From: Chondrilla cf. caribensis
Taxonomy: Eukaryota > Porifera > Demospongiae > Chondrillida > Chondrillidae
DNA length: 64,000 nucleotides
Reading direction: 5' to 3'
NCBI GenBank assembly: GCA_964020155.1
Contig: OZ026557.1
Coordinates: 1,845,001-1,909,000 of the forward strand
Shown here piece by piece: positions 1-22,899 of this stretch. The first letter of the stretch is position 1. Every line of letters starts with the position of its first letter. The notes under the pieces are model-generated. The model saw nothing but the letters and a program-made list of their open reading frames with translations. It did no database searches and was not told the origin of the DNA. Made by a program: the position numbers and the translations under genes.

Positions 1-80
1 TTTGTGTGTGTGCGTGCATGTGTGTGTATGTGTATGTACATGTGTGTGTACATTGTGTGTGTGTGCGTATGCTGTGCATA
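1..80. repeat. imperfect GT-rich microsatellite
   Basis: Alternating TG/TA tract. A second pure (GT)n stretch lies at about 283-303, just before the splice acceptor at 334-335. The first 335 bases contain no coding sequence and read as intron of the gene that continues at 336. Confidence 0.7.
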
Positions 81-335
81 CATGTAAGACACATTGTGGT
101 AATCACTGAGACCATGATTGTTCATTGTATAAATGTAGTTTGTTTGTGTATGGTAATGTATACTCAATTAGATATATAAGAGATCCACATCATTGTACAT
201 GATAATGTATACTATGTATGTGTATTTTGACAGCTAGGTTGAATCATACAAGCTATCACAAAGTTGTATGTATATAACAAGTATGTGTGTGTGTGTGTGT
301 GTGTACTTTGAATTCTTACTCTTTTATTCGTGTAG

Positions 336-2389
336 GGTATGCATATGGTGACCCCCATCTGGTCACCCTGGATGGATATCAGTATACCTTCAATGGTAGG
401 GGAGAGTTTGTTATCCTTGAGACGATAGACGGGGATTTCAAACTACACGGGAGGATGGTACAGGCTAAGGATGAGAATGGCACACTTGTACCAGCGACTG
501 TCTTCTCAGCAATAGCTGCAAGGCAGAGTGGATCAGATCTGGTTCAGATTGAAATGAACGAGACTTCTTCTCTTATGGACGTGTACATAAGCGGCAAACC
601 TGTAGACTTTTCTGTACAAACTGTGCAGCGGTTTGAAAATGTTGCCATTTCAAGGGAGAGCAATGTTTACATTGTCAAATTCTCTGTGGGTGTGTCTATT
701 GAGGTGCAAGGTCAACTTGGCTTTCTTTCCAAAATCAAGACTTTTGTTCCGGGTAAGTATTCAGGTGCAACTCAAGGTCTCCTCGGGAACTACAATGGCG
801 ATGATACAGACGACTTGGCCCCGCGAAACTCAACTGAAGCACTACTCTCCACATCAACACTTGAGGACATGGTATTGGAGACCACCTCCGAATTTGAAGG
901 CTAATTTAGAGTGACCTTTTCAGCAGATGACCTTTCTATAGAGGTGGCTGTTCAAGTTGCACAAGTTCCACATAAAGTAGTGCTCATTCCCAAGTGTGAT
1001 CATGTACACTATATCACTGGCTGTGGCCAGACACTCTCCACTACTGCACTTTCTGCTAGTTCTATTTTGTGTTTCGTATTGGTATAATGACTTGAGTCAC
1101 AAATTTCTCAGGTCATATACGTGCTTCATTGAGTATTTGTTTATTATGAAATATGTGCAGTATTCATGGCTGTATTCTTTTCTTTATTTACACCCACTGC
1201 GATGTAGTTGTGTGCGACCCTCCCTGCCAGAATGGGATGTGTGTTGCAGACCATGTTTGCTCCTGTTTGGCTGGCTACAGCGGGCCCACTTGTGAAGAGA
1301 AAGGTTTGCAAATGTGCACATTTTGTGTGTTCGTCTCATGCATGCATATGAGGGCAGCACCGACATGGCCCACACCACCATAGCAACACCTTGTTCAGTC
1401 CTAACCGAGTAAAATGGTAGATAAAGGGTCTGGCTATGCAAGACTATAGCTTTGTGTAGAAAGGGATATTAAATCAAGTTTTACACTCGGATACGGTTTG
1501 AGATGGAGAGTGACTGTGAAACCCTTGCTTGAAATAAAGCCTTGTAAAACAATTTTACCCCTCCTCGGTTCATTTTAGCAGCTCCCAGCCATACCTAGGT
1601 ATGTGCTTCAATCCAACACTTTGTTCACTGTTATCGCAAAGATGTTTACAGTTTTGACACTGATGCATGCTAGTGTACTTTCTTGGAACCAACAAGGGTC
1701 CATTAAGATAACGTCAATGTTCTGTGATAACACTCAGTGACAGCTGAAATCTTATCTGACTCAAGATAATTGTTCACTAATGCTTAACCCCAGTTTATCG
1801 CCAACACACAATGCATTGAGATGAAAGTATAAAACAATAAAAGACCATCACAACATGTCCCACCTATCCATATACTTCTGTGTAGTTTGGTATCCTCTTT
1901 TTGTCAACATTCTTTGTTTGTTGATTTTGTGGAGCAAGTATCTACTAATGGCAGGATAATGTATACTGATGGTTACTTAACTAACACGGTTTTCTCACAA
2001 GTACATAGCTAATGTACTGAAATAAAAGGTGGCTAAAGTTCACCGAGTGCATAATTAGTTGGTCCTCACGCTAAGTTGCATATGTGTGTTTTGCACTATT
2101 ACCATGGCAACAAATAGTATAGTACTTATTGCTTTTATCTCTAGTTTTGCTAAGTTTAGTAATAAGCATTTGCACCTGAGCCAACTGTTTCAATGGAGGA
2201 TATAACTTGTTTGTTTAATGTTACAAAAACACACGTGTAAAATTACATGCACACACTCAGCATGCATGCTCATCTGCACACACATAGTATGCACACACAC
2301 GCACGCATGCACACAGCACATGCACACACACACATGCATGCATGTACACACACATACATGCATGGATGCACACACATCCACACATACAC

Positions 2390-2420
<31 letters not shown>

Positions 2421-3024
2421 TACACGCATGTGTACACACATGCATTCATAGGTACATACATGCACACACATACACACATGTACCACACATACGTTAACCC
2501 TTCCACCCTTGAACTGCACGCTTGCTAACTTTCCATTCCAATCCATCCCATGATTGCAGTATACACAAGTTGTGATGAGAAGAATCCATGCGATAATGCC
2601 GGAATATGTAAGAAGCATGGCCACAGATACGAATGCGTATGCACCTCTGTCTTTGGAGGCCCCTATTGTGGAGACTGTGAGTGTTAATCATTTTGAGGCA
2701 CATGCACTAAACTAGATTTGTGAAAGTGGAGTTTGATCGACACAGATTTGTGGAGGGGAAGTGATTTTGCTTCATATTCCTGGAAAATTTGTCAAAATTC
2801 ATTTTTCTATGATTAAAATTTGAATTTCAATTAATATGCATGTCAAAAAGTAACTTCTGATTGTATCCCATGCTACAGATGTTGGTGCCAATACCCTGCC
2901 TGGAGTTCAAAATATCCCTGAAATTGCGGGAGCAGTAGGAGGAATCATCGCCGTGGTTATCGTTGCATTCACTCTCTTTCTGATTGCAATTGGTTGCTAC
3001 TGGAAGCGCCACAAATTAAAGTAA
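336..3024 (+). CDS. 3' end of a vWD-EGF-EGF-transmembrane protein, MUC4/SUSD2-like (partial)
   Basis: Last four exons of a gene entering from the left. Exon 336-752 (or open to a stop at 902) is a von Willebrand D domain: it opens with GDPHLVTLDGYQYTFNGRGE and, beyond 752, contains GLLGNYNGDDTDDL. Exon 1208-1303 is an EGF module (CDPPCQNGMCVADHVCSCLAGY). Exon 2560-2676 is a second EGF module (six Cys, CDEKNPCDNAGIC..CVC). Exon 2879-3024 has one transmembrane helix (AVGGIIAVVIVAFTLFLIAI) and a short basic tail, WKRHKLK. Every intron is phase 1 if the vWD exon ends at the strong donor at 753 (GTAAGTAT). Using that donor removes the GLLGNYNGDD part; reading through gives a stop 50 codons later. 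A type I membrane protein on the cell surface is the expected product. This domain order follows NIDO-AMOP in MUC4/SUSD2-like proteins, so it is probably a full-length relative of the D genes at the right of the window. Introns hold CA-rich repeats and otherwise nothing I recognise. Confidence 0.8.
2240..2490. repeat. imperfect (CA)n tract in intron
   Basis: CA-rich sequence with ATGCATGC interruptions, between the two EGF exons. Open frames in it are repeat artefacts rich in His/Thr or Cys/Val. Confidence 0.8.
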
Positions 3025-3165
3025 TTTATGCACAAGTACTACACGTACAGTTGAATAATTTGTGAAAAGAGCTGTTGATTATCAGTGCGATAATACCATA
3101 GACATGTTCAACAATAGTCCAACAACTCATACACAGCATGTAAATTGGATATATAATGCTTATAA

Positions 3166-3171
3166 AATAAA
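3166..3171 (+). terminator. polyadenylation signal AATAAA
   Basis: Canonical hexamer 142 bases after the stop codon of the vWD-EGF-TM gene. Confidence 0.55.
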
Positions 3172-3568
3172 TATTTTATTGGACTGCAACAGAACAGATT
3201 ATAAGCAGGAAAAGTTGTTCGAAAACTATTTATAATAACATAAGTACATTACACAGGGTAATAGGGGGTAATTGGGATATACATAGATATTATACCAGAG
3301 TATATACGCAATTAATTGTAATTATATTGTGCATGGGACTGTACCTTTGAACTTCAATAATGTTAACTTAGAATATATCGGTGAGTAACTATATATATAC
3401 CAAATCAGATTTATAACTACAGTATAATATATAATTATATAATATTATACATATTTGAATCAATTGCAGACTATAGTATCATATTAAAGATATTTTATAA
3501 GTCAGGTATTTCACAGTTCCCCATTCCACCACTAGGTGTTGTATGTAGTAATAATATAATATTGTTAA

Positions 3569-3578
3569 TTTATTTATT
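3569..3578 (-). terminator. overlapping polyadenylation signals of gene A
   Basis: Two overlapping AATAAA on the - strand, about 200 bases past the gene A stop. The signals of the two convergent genes lie about 400 bases apart. Confidence 0.5.
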
Positions 3579-3773
3579 TTTAAAACCTATTAAGTTATAA
3601 TTAGTATTTTTAAACGTAGTTTTAATTAGCTCAGACTGATATATTTCACCATCAGACCAGGACCAGAACAATTATTGTTAATGTAATAATAATGATAATA
3701 AATGATTAATATTATGATTTGCACTCAAATTCGTCAGGATGTAACATAACGAATGGAACAAACTCAAGGAAAC

Positions 3774-6700
3774 TCAGGGAGGCGTTGTCGTCGCATTATG
3801 TGCCAAATTGTTTGTTTGACTCCCAGTTGTGAACTCATCTGGCCGAACTGCATCAAATAACTGATACCTCAATCCGACCACCTGTCCCCCTCCAAGACGT
3901 ATCCTCAATCTGTTATTGCCGTCATTTGTTATCGTGCCTGTGTGAGGGTCAACCATCCCCGCAATGCTGAAGCGATGGTCACCTGTGTAGGCCATATCAA
4001 GAGAGTTGGAAATTGTAAACGGTCCCATTCCAATGGTCAGTGCGGAGGAAGAAAGAGCCGATTTGTAAATGTCGGTTGCTGCTGTGTTGTTGACGTTCTT
4101 GAGGATCACTTCAATATTTGACGCAATAACGACAGTGACAGGATAGTATGGCAGCAGATAGTCATCACTGGCAAGTGTGTTGAGTAGTGCCAGAGTTGGC
4201 AAGGGGAATGGAGCTAACGGCTGACCCAATTCTCCTATAATCTGTGAATACAGGAGACAGTATATACAGTAGGATTAGATATCATAGATACAAGTATAAT
4301 ACGTATATACGCATTCAACAGTCAACATTATATATAGGGACTAATTCACTAAGTCATGTAATGCCAAGAATTGTTCCTATGTGTGTATACTAAGTAAGTG
4401 CGTACAAATGAGTGGACATTACTATTCTGAAATCAGAAGTGACAGGGACATTTATTAGAATTATCCAATAAATTTCACATAACAACTTCAGTACATACGT
4501 ACATATGTACAGTCACATAAAAGTACAATGACTGTATAGCGGGAAATATTCATGAGGTTTATTGTAGCAGTTTGGGTGTTTGATTTGATTCACAAAAGCT
4601 TCAAGTGGCACATAGTGCTGTAATGCATGAACATGAAAATCACGGAATTTAAACCACAAAATGGTTGATTTGAGTGAAATTGAGAAATTTCCACTATGCA
4701 GTCTGTTTGACAAAATGGCAGTCGTAAGTGTATTGTTCTTTGAATTTCAAATTTCTCATTCTACATTTGACTTCATTTTGACAGGGTGCACTGTTGGGGT
4801 CAAAGGTGGTGGGAAGGTACGTATGAGCCAAACAACTTTACTGATTGCCATCTTGTAATCTACAGGATGTCCTCAAGTAGGTGCATGCGATTGAGCAAGT
4901 ACAAGCAGGGGGTTTACAACTTTGCAAGTGTATCATGAAGCTGGAATGTATATTATTGTACCTTTCTCAGGAATTCTTTTTGGAAAAGAGTTGGATCAAA
5001 CCACGACCGCTCCATATTTAGGAAATAGAGCCTGGCTGTTATTTTCTCCGGAGTTACTTCGTGGAATATTCTATAGCAATCTTCGCAGTCTTCACTAGGG
5101 GATGTCTTCTGGAAAAGAAATGGCCGTACATGGTAGGGATTTTTCGAACTTATCTCTGTTTTGGTCTCTCTAAGACTAGTTTTATCTTCTTCCCACTCAA
5201 ACGTGACACTCTGATGTTCGATAGTCCCTTGTGCGGTACTTGTGGTGGAGCTATCTACTGTAGATACTGCAGTTATGAAATCTGCTAGTTCTGTCTCAGC
5301 TTGTCTTATTGCTGATCTGATGGTATTGAGGTCGTTTTCAAAACTGTCTGTAGGTTTTATAGTTTCAGTGTTTATGAAACCTTGCACGAAGTCATTAGAG
5401 GTTTCTTTGAGGCGAGTCTGCTCCTCCACCAGTTTTGTGCATTTGTTAGTATCTCCACTTTGGCAGTCGAGGACCAAGCTCTGGACTCTTCTTGCCAAAT
5501 CAGTCACTTCAGAGAGACTTTTATTCGAGGTTGATTCCAAGATAGCTTCAGAGGTTGAGGATGCGGTGCTTTGGCCAATGAGAGTGGCCTCGGATATCTT
5601 CAGCTGTGCAATTCTGTACAATACCTGATCCCTTGTTTTCGACACCCTACAGAGATGCAACAACTCATACCATATACGTATACACACATTCTATAATACA
5701 CTCGATTTCATGAGGTGGACCTGGCTGATGAATTTATCAGGTGGTACTGCTGTCATACATATGTTGTGTGTAATGAAGGAATCCAACTGTACCAGTGTAG
5801 TAATTAGTTGCAACAGTTGAAAGGTCTTGTAGTGTACCGTGTAGTGCTAAACATACACGGAAGCGGGGCACTCTGATTGAAGAAAGTCATCATAGATTTC
5901 ATCTCCCTACAAAAACACTTCTTGAGGGGCCCAAATTCGATTTTCTTACACGGCTTATACATTGGGTACCTCAGTCCAAAGAGTAGACAACCTTTGTACA
6001 TTGAAAAAAATGGCGGGTCTCAATGTGTCCTTTGTAAAGAGGGACCATTGTATACAGTACACTATGATGACTATCCCTATTATGTGCATATAATAGGGAT
6101 GATCATGGATGATGTAGATGATTGGTGCTTTGTAGGTGTCAGTTTCAACAATATTTGGCTTGTAAATATACTATAATAAAAAGGATTTATAATAATGTTT
6201 ATATTAATTTTATAATTTAATAATAATTATTTTGCTTAATACACCAACCTTCCTGTCAATATTTGTTGCCATCCACTCGGCGACAACGATGTGGGCATTA
6301 GTCCTTCGGCAACGTTGGCGGTTGGTATCTGTAGGTCCCTCACAGAGTTGAACACGGATAGGGCGTTCGTTATCTCGGAGCTATCCGGTACAATGTCGTT
6401 CTCCATCAACAATCCTTCCACCTTCCGTTTGTTTCCAAAGATCTCCCACTTTTGATATGCGCTATCTACGTCACATCTAAGGAGTTCCAGGTTGTCTTGG
6501 TACCACTGTTGGAATTCAGCATCGGTCAGTTCCTCCCTTTGAGCGAGTTCTTGTCGTTGCTTCTCCTTTTTAGCGGCAAAATATAGCTGCTTGTAGCGGA
6601 GGTAGAGAGTGAACAGGGGAACCTCTGTGACATCACCAACGGGTTCTGGATCGGGGACGGGCTCGTTCAATTCACAGATCGCAACGTTAACAGCTTCCAC

Positions 6701-7111
6701 TCTCGAGTCGTTGGTCGTTTGTTCCTCCATTCTCAGAAGTAATTTCCGATATTTTTCGGAAAACAAGGTGCGGCTCCACTTACACGTGTCCAGCACTCTC
6801 CCCACGTACGGCATGGAGTCGAGGATCCTGTTGAACTGTCTCTCGGCGCGCATCTTCTCTTGTGTTTGATCGACGTTAGTGGTGGTGGCCACGGCCAGGA
6901 TAGGGGACAGCGGCACACCGCAGCTTAAAACGGCGCTCCACTCTCGATTGAGCTCCGAGCAGACGCATATCCCCCCGCCGCAGCCTGATGTAGCTATCGA
7001 GGTTTGGAGACGATTAGAAACGTCAATAGAGTACACGTTTGATGAAAACTGTGCGTTTGTTTCCGAGAATAGGGACAGTAAAAGGAAGAAAACTGCAAAA
7101 GAGGATGCCAT
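3774..7111 (-). CDS. gene A: secreted protein of an unnamed family (paralogue of gene B)
   Basis: Three exons, 7111-6249, 5646-4962 and 4241-3774 (671 aa). The in-frame GTG at 7129 is not used as start; the first ATG is at 7111 and opens a signal peptide (MASSFAVFFLLLSLFSETNAQ without its last residue). A Cys cluster, SGCGGGICVC, follows near residue 45. Exon 1 has a charged helical stretch, then QQWYQDNLELLRCDVDSAY and YQKWEIFGNKRKVEG, and ends near SPSGWQQ. Exon 2 is helical, with VSKTRDQVLYRIAQLK at its start and RSWFDPTLFQ at its end. Exon 3 is beta-like and ends in an Asn/Thr-rich tail. Intron phases are 2 and 0, exactly as in gene B. No known domain is recognised. The C-terminal pattern (aromatic-Pro-Trp motif, then a small Gly-rich beta region) recalls uncharacterised bacterial and fungal proteins, but that is memory only. 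Extracellular location is inferred from the signal peptide. Function is unknown. Confidence 0.8.
4531..4703. mobile_element. degenerate MITE-like inverted-repeat element
   Basis: A ~173-bp segment in intron 2 of gene A with related ends: ACTGTATAGCGGGAAAT at the left and the reverse complement ACTGCATAGTGGAAATTT at the right. Same length class and end motif (TATAGYGGGAAATTTTC) as the element at 7908-8083, so probably the same non-autonomous family. Confidence 0.5.
6073..6100. repeat. perfect 11-bp hairpin in intron
   Basis: ATCCCTATTAT and its exact reverse complement around a 6-base loop, in intron 1 of gene A. No function can be assigned. Confidence 0.6.
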
Positions 7112-7145
7112 ATTCTCCAATCCAGCCACGGTGATGGCTTAGTAG

Positions 7146-7155
7146 AATTTATACC
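7146..7155 (-). promoter_or_regulatory. TATA box of gene A
   Basis: GGTATAAATT on the - strand, 35-44 bases upstream of the gene A ATG. This predicts a very short 5' leader. Confidence 0.5.
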
Positions 7156-7156
7156 G

Positions 7157-8305
7157 CTATAGAAGGCCTTTTATCTGCGGAATGAGTAAAATGCGGAAGT
7201 TGGTCGTGTGCGTTCCGTTTATTTGACGGGGAATTATGATTTATATGGCCGCTGTGACAATAATTGATCACGCGAAATTTTTCTCTCGCGGCTACGATCG
7301 TCCATCTGCGAAGACGATGCTTCACCTACTACTGTTGCCCCCACTAACTGAGAGGACCAGTATCGGATCCAGCGACCATTGTGAGTTGTTTGATAATAAT
7401 AATAATAATTTTTGGTGATCAATATATAACTTATGAATGCCAATTTTCATGCAATAATATCGGTAAATAGTATAGTTGCATTAGTACTGTAACATTATGA
7501 TTATATTTAATTCATAAAATACAGAATCTTGTCCTTCAAGTGTATGATGATACCACTCATGCAGGATGCATTTGGCGCTGGCTGGTTTCTGTCAGTACAT
7601 ACATCAATGTGTTGGTGATGGTGGAGCCAAATTTAATGATTTTAGTCATATTCTAATGGATACTGTTAAACTATAGGTTGAAGGTACCGTGTCCATTGCA
7701 AAATTAACGATGTACACATAATAATAATGAATATCATTAAAATCTGTGGGCATTTAAGAGGTAATCCTGATTTTATTTATACCTACATAAACAATAGTTA
7801 TTATATGTAGGATATCGTAATAATATTGACATCAATGGATTATTATGTCCTGCACTATAATGATATAAATACATTTGCCTTTATCTACACTTTTCTCAGT
7901 AAAATATTACCGTATGGCAGGAAATTTTGTGGATGATTCCAAGATCAAAATTCACAGATGCTGGCCACAGTCAAGTGATAGAACAAGGAGAACACCTAAT
8001 TCGCAGTTATTATTTCACGGATGTTAGGCCAACCGTGAAATCTTCTAAAATTTTGTCCCGTGAAAATTTCCCACTATACGGTATTTCACTTCTATATTAT
8101 GCCATTCTATCTGTATGATATAATTTCCATATACGTATATCATTTTATATTGTGTCTGTATACTGTCACATTAGCAATAATTACTGCAATAAGCAATGAT
8201 TACATACAATTGTTTGAAAATTTATAATAATATTATATCAAGATACTTGATCAATTTGCAATTCATAAACTATAATAAGTGAAGATTTCAATTAAATGTA
8301 TGTAA
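7157..8305. other. intergenic spacer between genes A and C
   Basis: AT-rich spacer with a short TAA run near 7397-7410 and one MITE-like element (7908-8083). I see no gene in it. Confidence 0.6.
7908..8083. mobile_element. 176-bp MITE-like element
   Basis: Ends are imperfect inverted repeats of about 25 bases: TACCGTATGGCAGGAAATTT at the left, and the right end in reverse complement TACCGTATAGTGGGAAATTT. No coding capacity. A related copy lies at 4531-4703. Confidence 0.6.
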
Positions 8306-18771
<10,466 letters not shown>

Positions 18772-18889
18772 TTCCAAAACTGAACGCTCTCGCCGACTGC
18801 CATTTTATATAAACGTTCAACTCTTGAATGGCTTCTTGCTACCCATAAAAGTCGATCGTTAGCAGTCGACAGTGGCGAACGGTATAGTT
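18772..18889. promoter_or_regulatory. 118-bp bidirectional promoter between genes C and B
   Basis: The ATGs of gene C (18771, -) and gene B (18890, +) face away from each other with 118 bases between. The segment holds a symmetrical TATATAAA at 18806-18813, suited to gene C at about 35 bases, and CATAAAAG near 18844 at a plausible distance for gene B. Both leaders must be very short. Confidence 0.6.
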
Positions 18890-19758
18890 ATGGCGATTGT
18901 GCAGCTTCAAGCCCTATTGCTCTTGCTCTTATGCATCCACCACTCGTCTTCCCAAGGCACATCAGAAAAGGCGCAGAATCAAATATTGTCGCTTTATAAG
19001 ATTCTCTCCGAAATTACCGGAATAGGAGGTGCCGAGCGCTTCACCATGCTTTTGCCGGGGAAAATTTTGAACTTTGCCGACTACTACCCGGGCGACGAGT
19101 ATGTTAATAGCCTGAATTCAGATGATCCCGAAGCCAGACGTGTTGAAATACCCAAGAGGGTGATGGAGAATATGTTCTCCTTGGCTGATTCTGTCCCTCC
19201 CATTAACCCTTTTGCCGGCGGAGATGCTGGAATAAGTTTAGCGGCCACTTACCGTACACTTCTCAGTCAAATGACAGTCCGTGGCATTGATTCCTTGAGC
19301 ACAGACAAGAGGAAGGCTCACGCGCAGGCAATTGAGTACTTGAGCGAGACTGTGGTTGATCCCATGGACAAGACCATTGAGACCAATAGACTATACTTGT
19401 ACAAAAAGTACAATGATTTGTACAATAAGATGAAAGTTGAGAATGAGAAAGTCATTGAGGAACGTCGGTCATCGCTTCCAGCGGCTGATTATGAGGAGTG
19501 GTTTACTCAGAATTACCCCGTGTACCAAGCTAGACTAGACGGTGCGTACCTGGAATGGCTCGTGTTCGGACACAAGGATGAAGTTGAAACCAAATGGCTC
19601 CAGCTGGACAGTGCCTCCCCTGGAATTGAGCTTCTTGAAGCCAAATCAGCACTTAGAGCCAGCGGTGTGGCATCACTTGATCGTACACAAACTGTGTACC
19701 CTGTGTACTTCACTCCAAGCAACTGGTATATCTACATCAACGAAACGTATGTTACATA

Positions 19759-19815
<57 letters not shown>

Positions 19816-21767
19816 TGTGTGCTGTGAATCTCGGTGTTCATGTACGTATGTGTGTGTGTGTGCGCGTGGGTGTGCTGTGGCTGTACTGCAAGCTATGGTT
19901 TTCAAGGCCATGTCTATATTATACAATTATAATAATAATACATGCAATATAACATTGATGATGCAGGACTCACAGTTGCTTATAGTCAATTATTCTTCTC
20001 TACCTACAATTGAGGGATCCTGTAGTCTTCAAAGGAGCTACTGCAATTAGTATACAAGGCAACATACTGTAGGCATTTATTGTTTGGAGATTGGTTGTGT
20101 GCTGTGTATAATAGTAGTAGTGCCATGTTTACTTAATAAAAAATATATCTAAACATGTGACCCATGATGAATAGGAAATAAACATTAGATCATTCACAAC
20201 ATAATAAATGAAATTTCCATGACTCCCCCATTCTCTCATTCCATCCACACATAATATTGATTTGCTATTCTTCTCTCCTTGTACAATGTCATGAATATAC
20301 TGATGACCTTTTTCTTATGTATTCTCCTTATAAAGAGTTAAACCGATGAGCCGTGAACAAGTACAAAATAGAATCGGCGAACTGGAAGGACAGCGTCTTC
20401 TTCTCTTGACAACCAGGAGCATCAGCGTCAGGGACGTGTGTTTAGATACATTGAACAATTCCAAGAACAGTGCAGAGTCTCAGAGTGTAGAACTTGATGC
20501 TGAACTCACTGCGGCAGTTGAACGTCTCACGGAAAAAAGGTGTAAATGTATTGCAGCAGCCAATGAAAACCCCACAATTCGTAGAGCGAATATTTCCGAA
20601 TGTATAGAATACGACATGTGTGTGGTAGATGTACAAGCTTTGGCTGAGAGGAAAGGTTCCGCAATAACTGATGCTTCCGAGCTTCAGGACATTCTGAGCA
20701 CAAACACGGACACCAGAGGCACTGATGCCATCCTTTATGCTCTTGACGATGAAATTAGTGAACTCAGATCACTCCTAACAACTGCTCCCTCTTCATCATT
20801 GGCAGCAAGTCTTGTTGACAACACAGTTACCGACCCCAATGACAGATGGCTATCTTTTGAGTACAACTCGCAATCGACATCTGTGGAACAAATACAGAGT
20901 TCTTCATATTCCGTGTATTCCTCGTATTCATCTTCGTACACTTCGTCAAATTCCTACAACTGGTGGTCTCAATCAGATTCAAGCTATTCAAGTTCGTACT
21001 CGGCTGGTAGTAGCACGCTGGATTCTTTGACAAACTCGAGCATTGTTGTCAAAGGGAAAATTTTGAAGGTTTCCATTCAGAGGCCTTGGTTTAGACCTGA
21101 TATATTCAAAAACACTCGCATCGGCTTTGTAAGTGTACATGCATATATTATGCATTCACACAGTAAGAAATTGAAATATCTCATATACATTATGCAACAA
21201 TAGTAAATACAGTAGATTGATCATGGAAATAATTAGCATTGCACTTAATATGTTTATGTTGCCTAATTCCCCATTTCATTAGGAGCTATGATATTGTACG
21301 TACTTATGACACACTAACCAGTATTTCATGTAATTAATTTTGCATAATTTTGTAATTTTCACGTACAGACGGATCCAGATCTGAGGGTTTCACCTGGTAT
21401 ACCTGGAGCAACTGGAGACCTTACTGAGAGCCAGTTTCTGGCCACAGCAGGTAGTTACCGACTCCCTCAATACATGACTGGATTCCTTCTGGCTCGTGAT
21501 GTGGAGTTGGAGTTTAACGGAGTTGACAAAAGTACCACTTCGAGTGTATTCAGAGCTTCAAGATATGGATCCAGGAGTTCGTCCTCCACTGGGTGGGGGT
21601 GCTTTGGATTTTCAGGCCGTTCCGACTATTCGGGAGGAGCATCTGGAAGAGGGCAAGCCGGTTTCCAAGCCTCCACGGTAACTTCTGGACTCAAGATATC
21701 TGTCCCAGGAGTACAGGTGATTGGATACTTTGCTCAAGTTGTAGATCAGTTCCCTGCACCAGCTTGA
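18890..21767 (+). CDS. gene B: secreted protein of the same unnamed family as gene A
   Basis: Three exons, 18890-19746, 20336-21128 and 21369-21767 (682 aa). Start is the ATG at 18890, not the in-frame GTG 18 bases upstream; it opens a signal peptide (MAIVQLQALLLLLLCIHHSS). Matches to gene A in the same order: LYKKYNDLY, EWFTQNYPVYQARLDGAY, YLEWLVFGHKDEVET, TPSNW, MSREQVQNRIGELE, RPWFRPDIF. Intron phases (2, then 0) and positions are identical. Exon 2 contains a Ser/Tyr-rich low-complexity run (SSYSVYSSYSSSYTSS and on) that gene A lacks. Exon 3 has GWGCFGFSGRSDYSGG and ISVPGVQVIGYFAQVV, a Gly-rich beta region. Intron 1 begins with a (GT)n tract. No known domain is recognised, so the function is unknown. 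Divergent transcription with gene C from a shared promoter suggests co-expression. Confidence 0.82.
19758..19814. repeat. (GT)n microsatellite beside a splice donor
   Basis: Starts about a dozen bases after the gene B exon 1 donor at 19747. Confidence 0.9.
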
Positions 21768-22240
21768 TTTTGAACTGTTTGCAATTTGTTAAGATTAATA
21801 AGAGCGAATACTAATTATTATAAGGAATTAGTACGTTATCATCATATAACCACAAATTCTGAATCAGACTATTGCATTATCACTTATAATAATAATCGTT
21901 AAGGTATCGTATTGGATAAATTGTGCATTATCAACTATAATAATTATCACATCTAGATCTATATACAATAATTTGATAATCAGTACTGTAACAGAAAATT
22001 TGACAAGTGTGAGTTTTTAATCCTTAGACATTTTTTTCAAGATTAATATTTGCAGGCATGTGGTACCACAGATTCTCCATTCATGGCAGCTCCCATATAT
22101 ATTTTTCATATTTTATCTATTTTTTTTTGTTATCTATTATTTATTATTTATTATATTTCCATACTTGGCCTGTAAACCTAGCTATAATACATACTATAAA
22201 TTCGTAGTATATGGGAGAGAATAGCAATAACACTTCCTAG
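21768..22240. other. AT-rich spacer after gene B
   Basis: 3' flank of gene B. T-rich runs and no open frame of note. Confidence 0.5.
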
Positions 22241-22890
22241 CTACATACGTAGTGTGCCACCCTAGCTAAATTTGTGGTGCTTAATGTTTTCTATGTGTGG
22301 GAGGTAGTAGGGATAAAATTGCTAAACACCTTCTAGCATAGCTAAAGAGAGAGGGTGTGCGTCAACATCATATTATAGTAACCACATTCAGCTGTAGCTA
22401 TGGGCACTTAGGCGTAGTTTATGCGGAGGATGCAAGTCACTCTGATACAAGTTTCAGACCTAGAAAATGTCGTGAACTAGAAACGCCTCTCATCTCCTTA
22501 TGTGGCAGATAACCCTAGTTACATTCGGAGGTGCTTAAGATTAACAGTGTACAATGGGAAAGAGTAGGAAGAAAAACACTGAGCACTTTTTGGGAATAGG
22601 TTATGGAGTGGGGCATACAAGCCTGATATTTTTGATCAACCTAAGTGGGAACACATAGTAAATTAATTATATAACACTCCCCATGTTCGTGCATGGCCTG
22701 TAACTCTAGCTACATTCAGATCCAGAGGTGCTTAATATTCTAAATGTATGGGAGAGAATAGAGAGTGAAGTGTTGAGTTCCTTTTATAGTACAGTAAAAG
22801 TCAGAGGTGACGTGTCAGGGTGATATTATTACTTGACGAAGCAGGAGTCAAAAATTTAATTCTGGAACAATCCCCATCTTTGTACGTGAC
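22240..22890 (-). repeat. ~185-bp satellite family, inverted flank (degenerate)
   Basis: Diverged copies in the orientation opposite to the core array: GGTGCTTAA precedes AATGTATGGGAGAG and then GCACC. The change of orientation falls in a near-palindromic stretch at about 22870-22925. Confidence 0.6.
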
Positions 22891-22899
22891 CTGTAGCCC

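Noticed and set aside
6609..7142. Frames on the + strand opposite gene A exon 1
   Set aside because: They are antisense shadows of a signal-peptide-bearing exon with matching phase and paralogue.
7234..7443. Short frames upstream of gene A on both strands
   Set aside because: No signal, domain or splice context, and they overlap each other.
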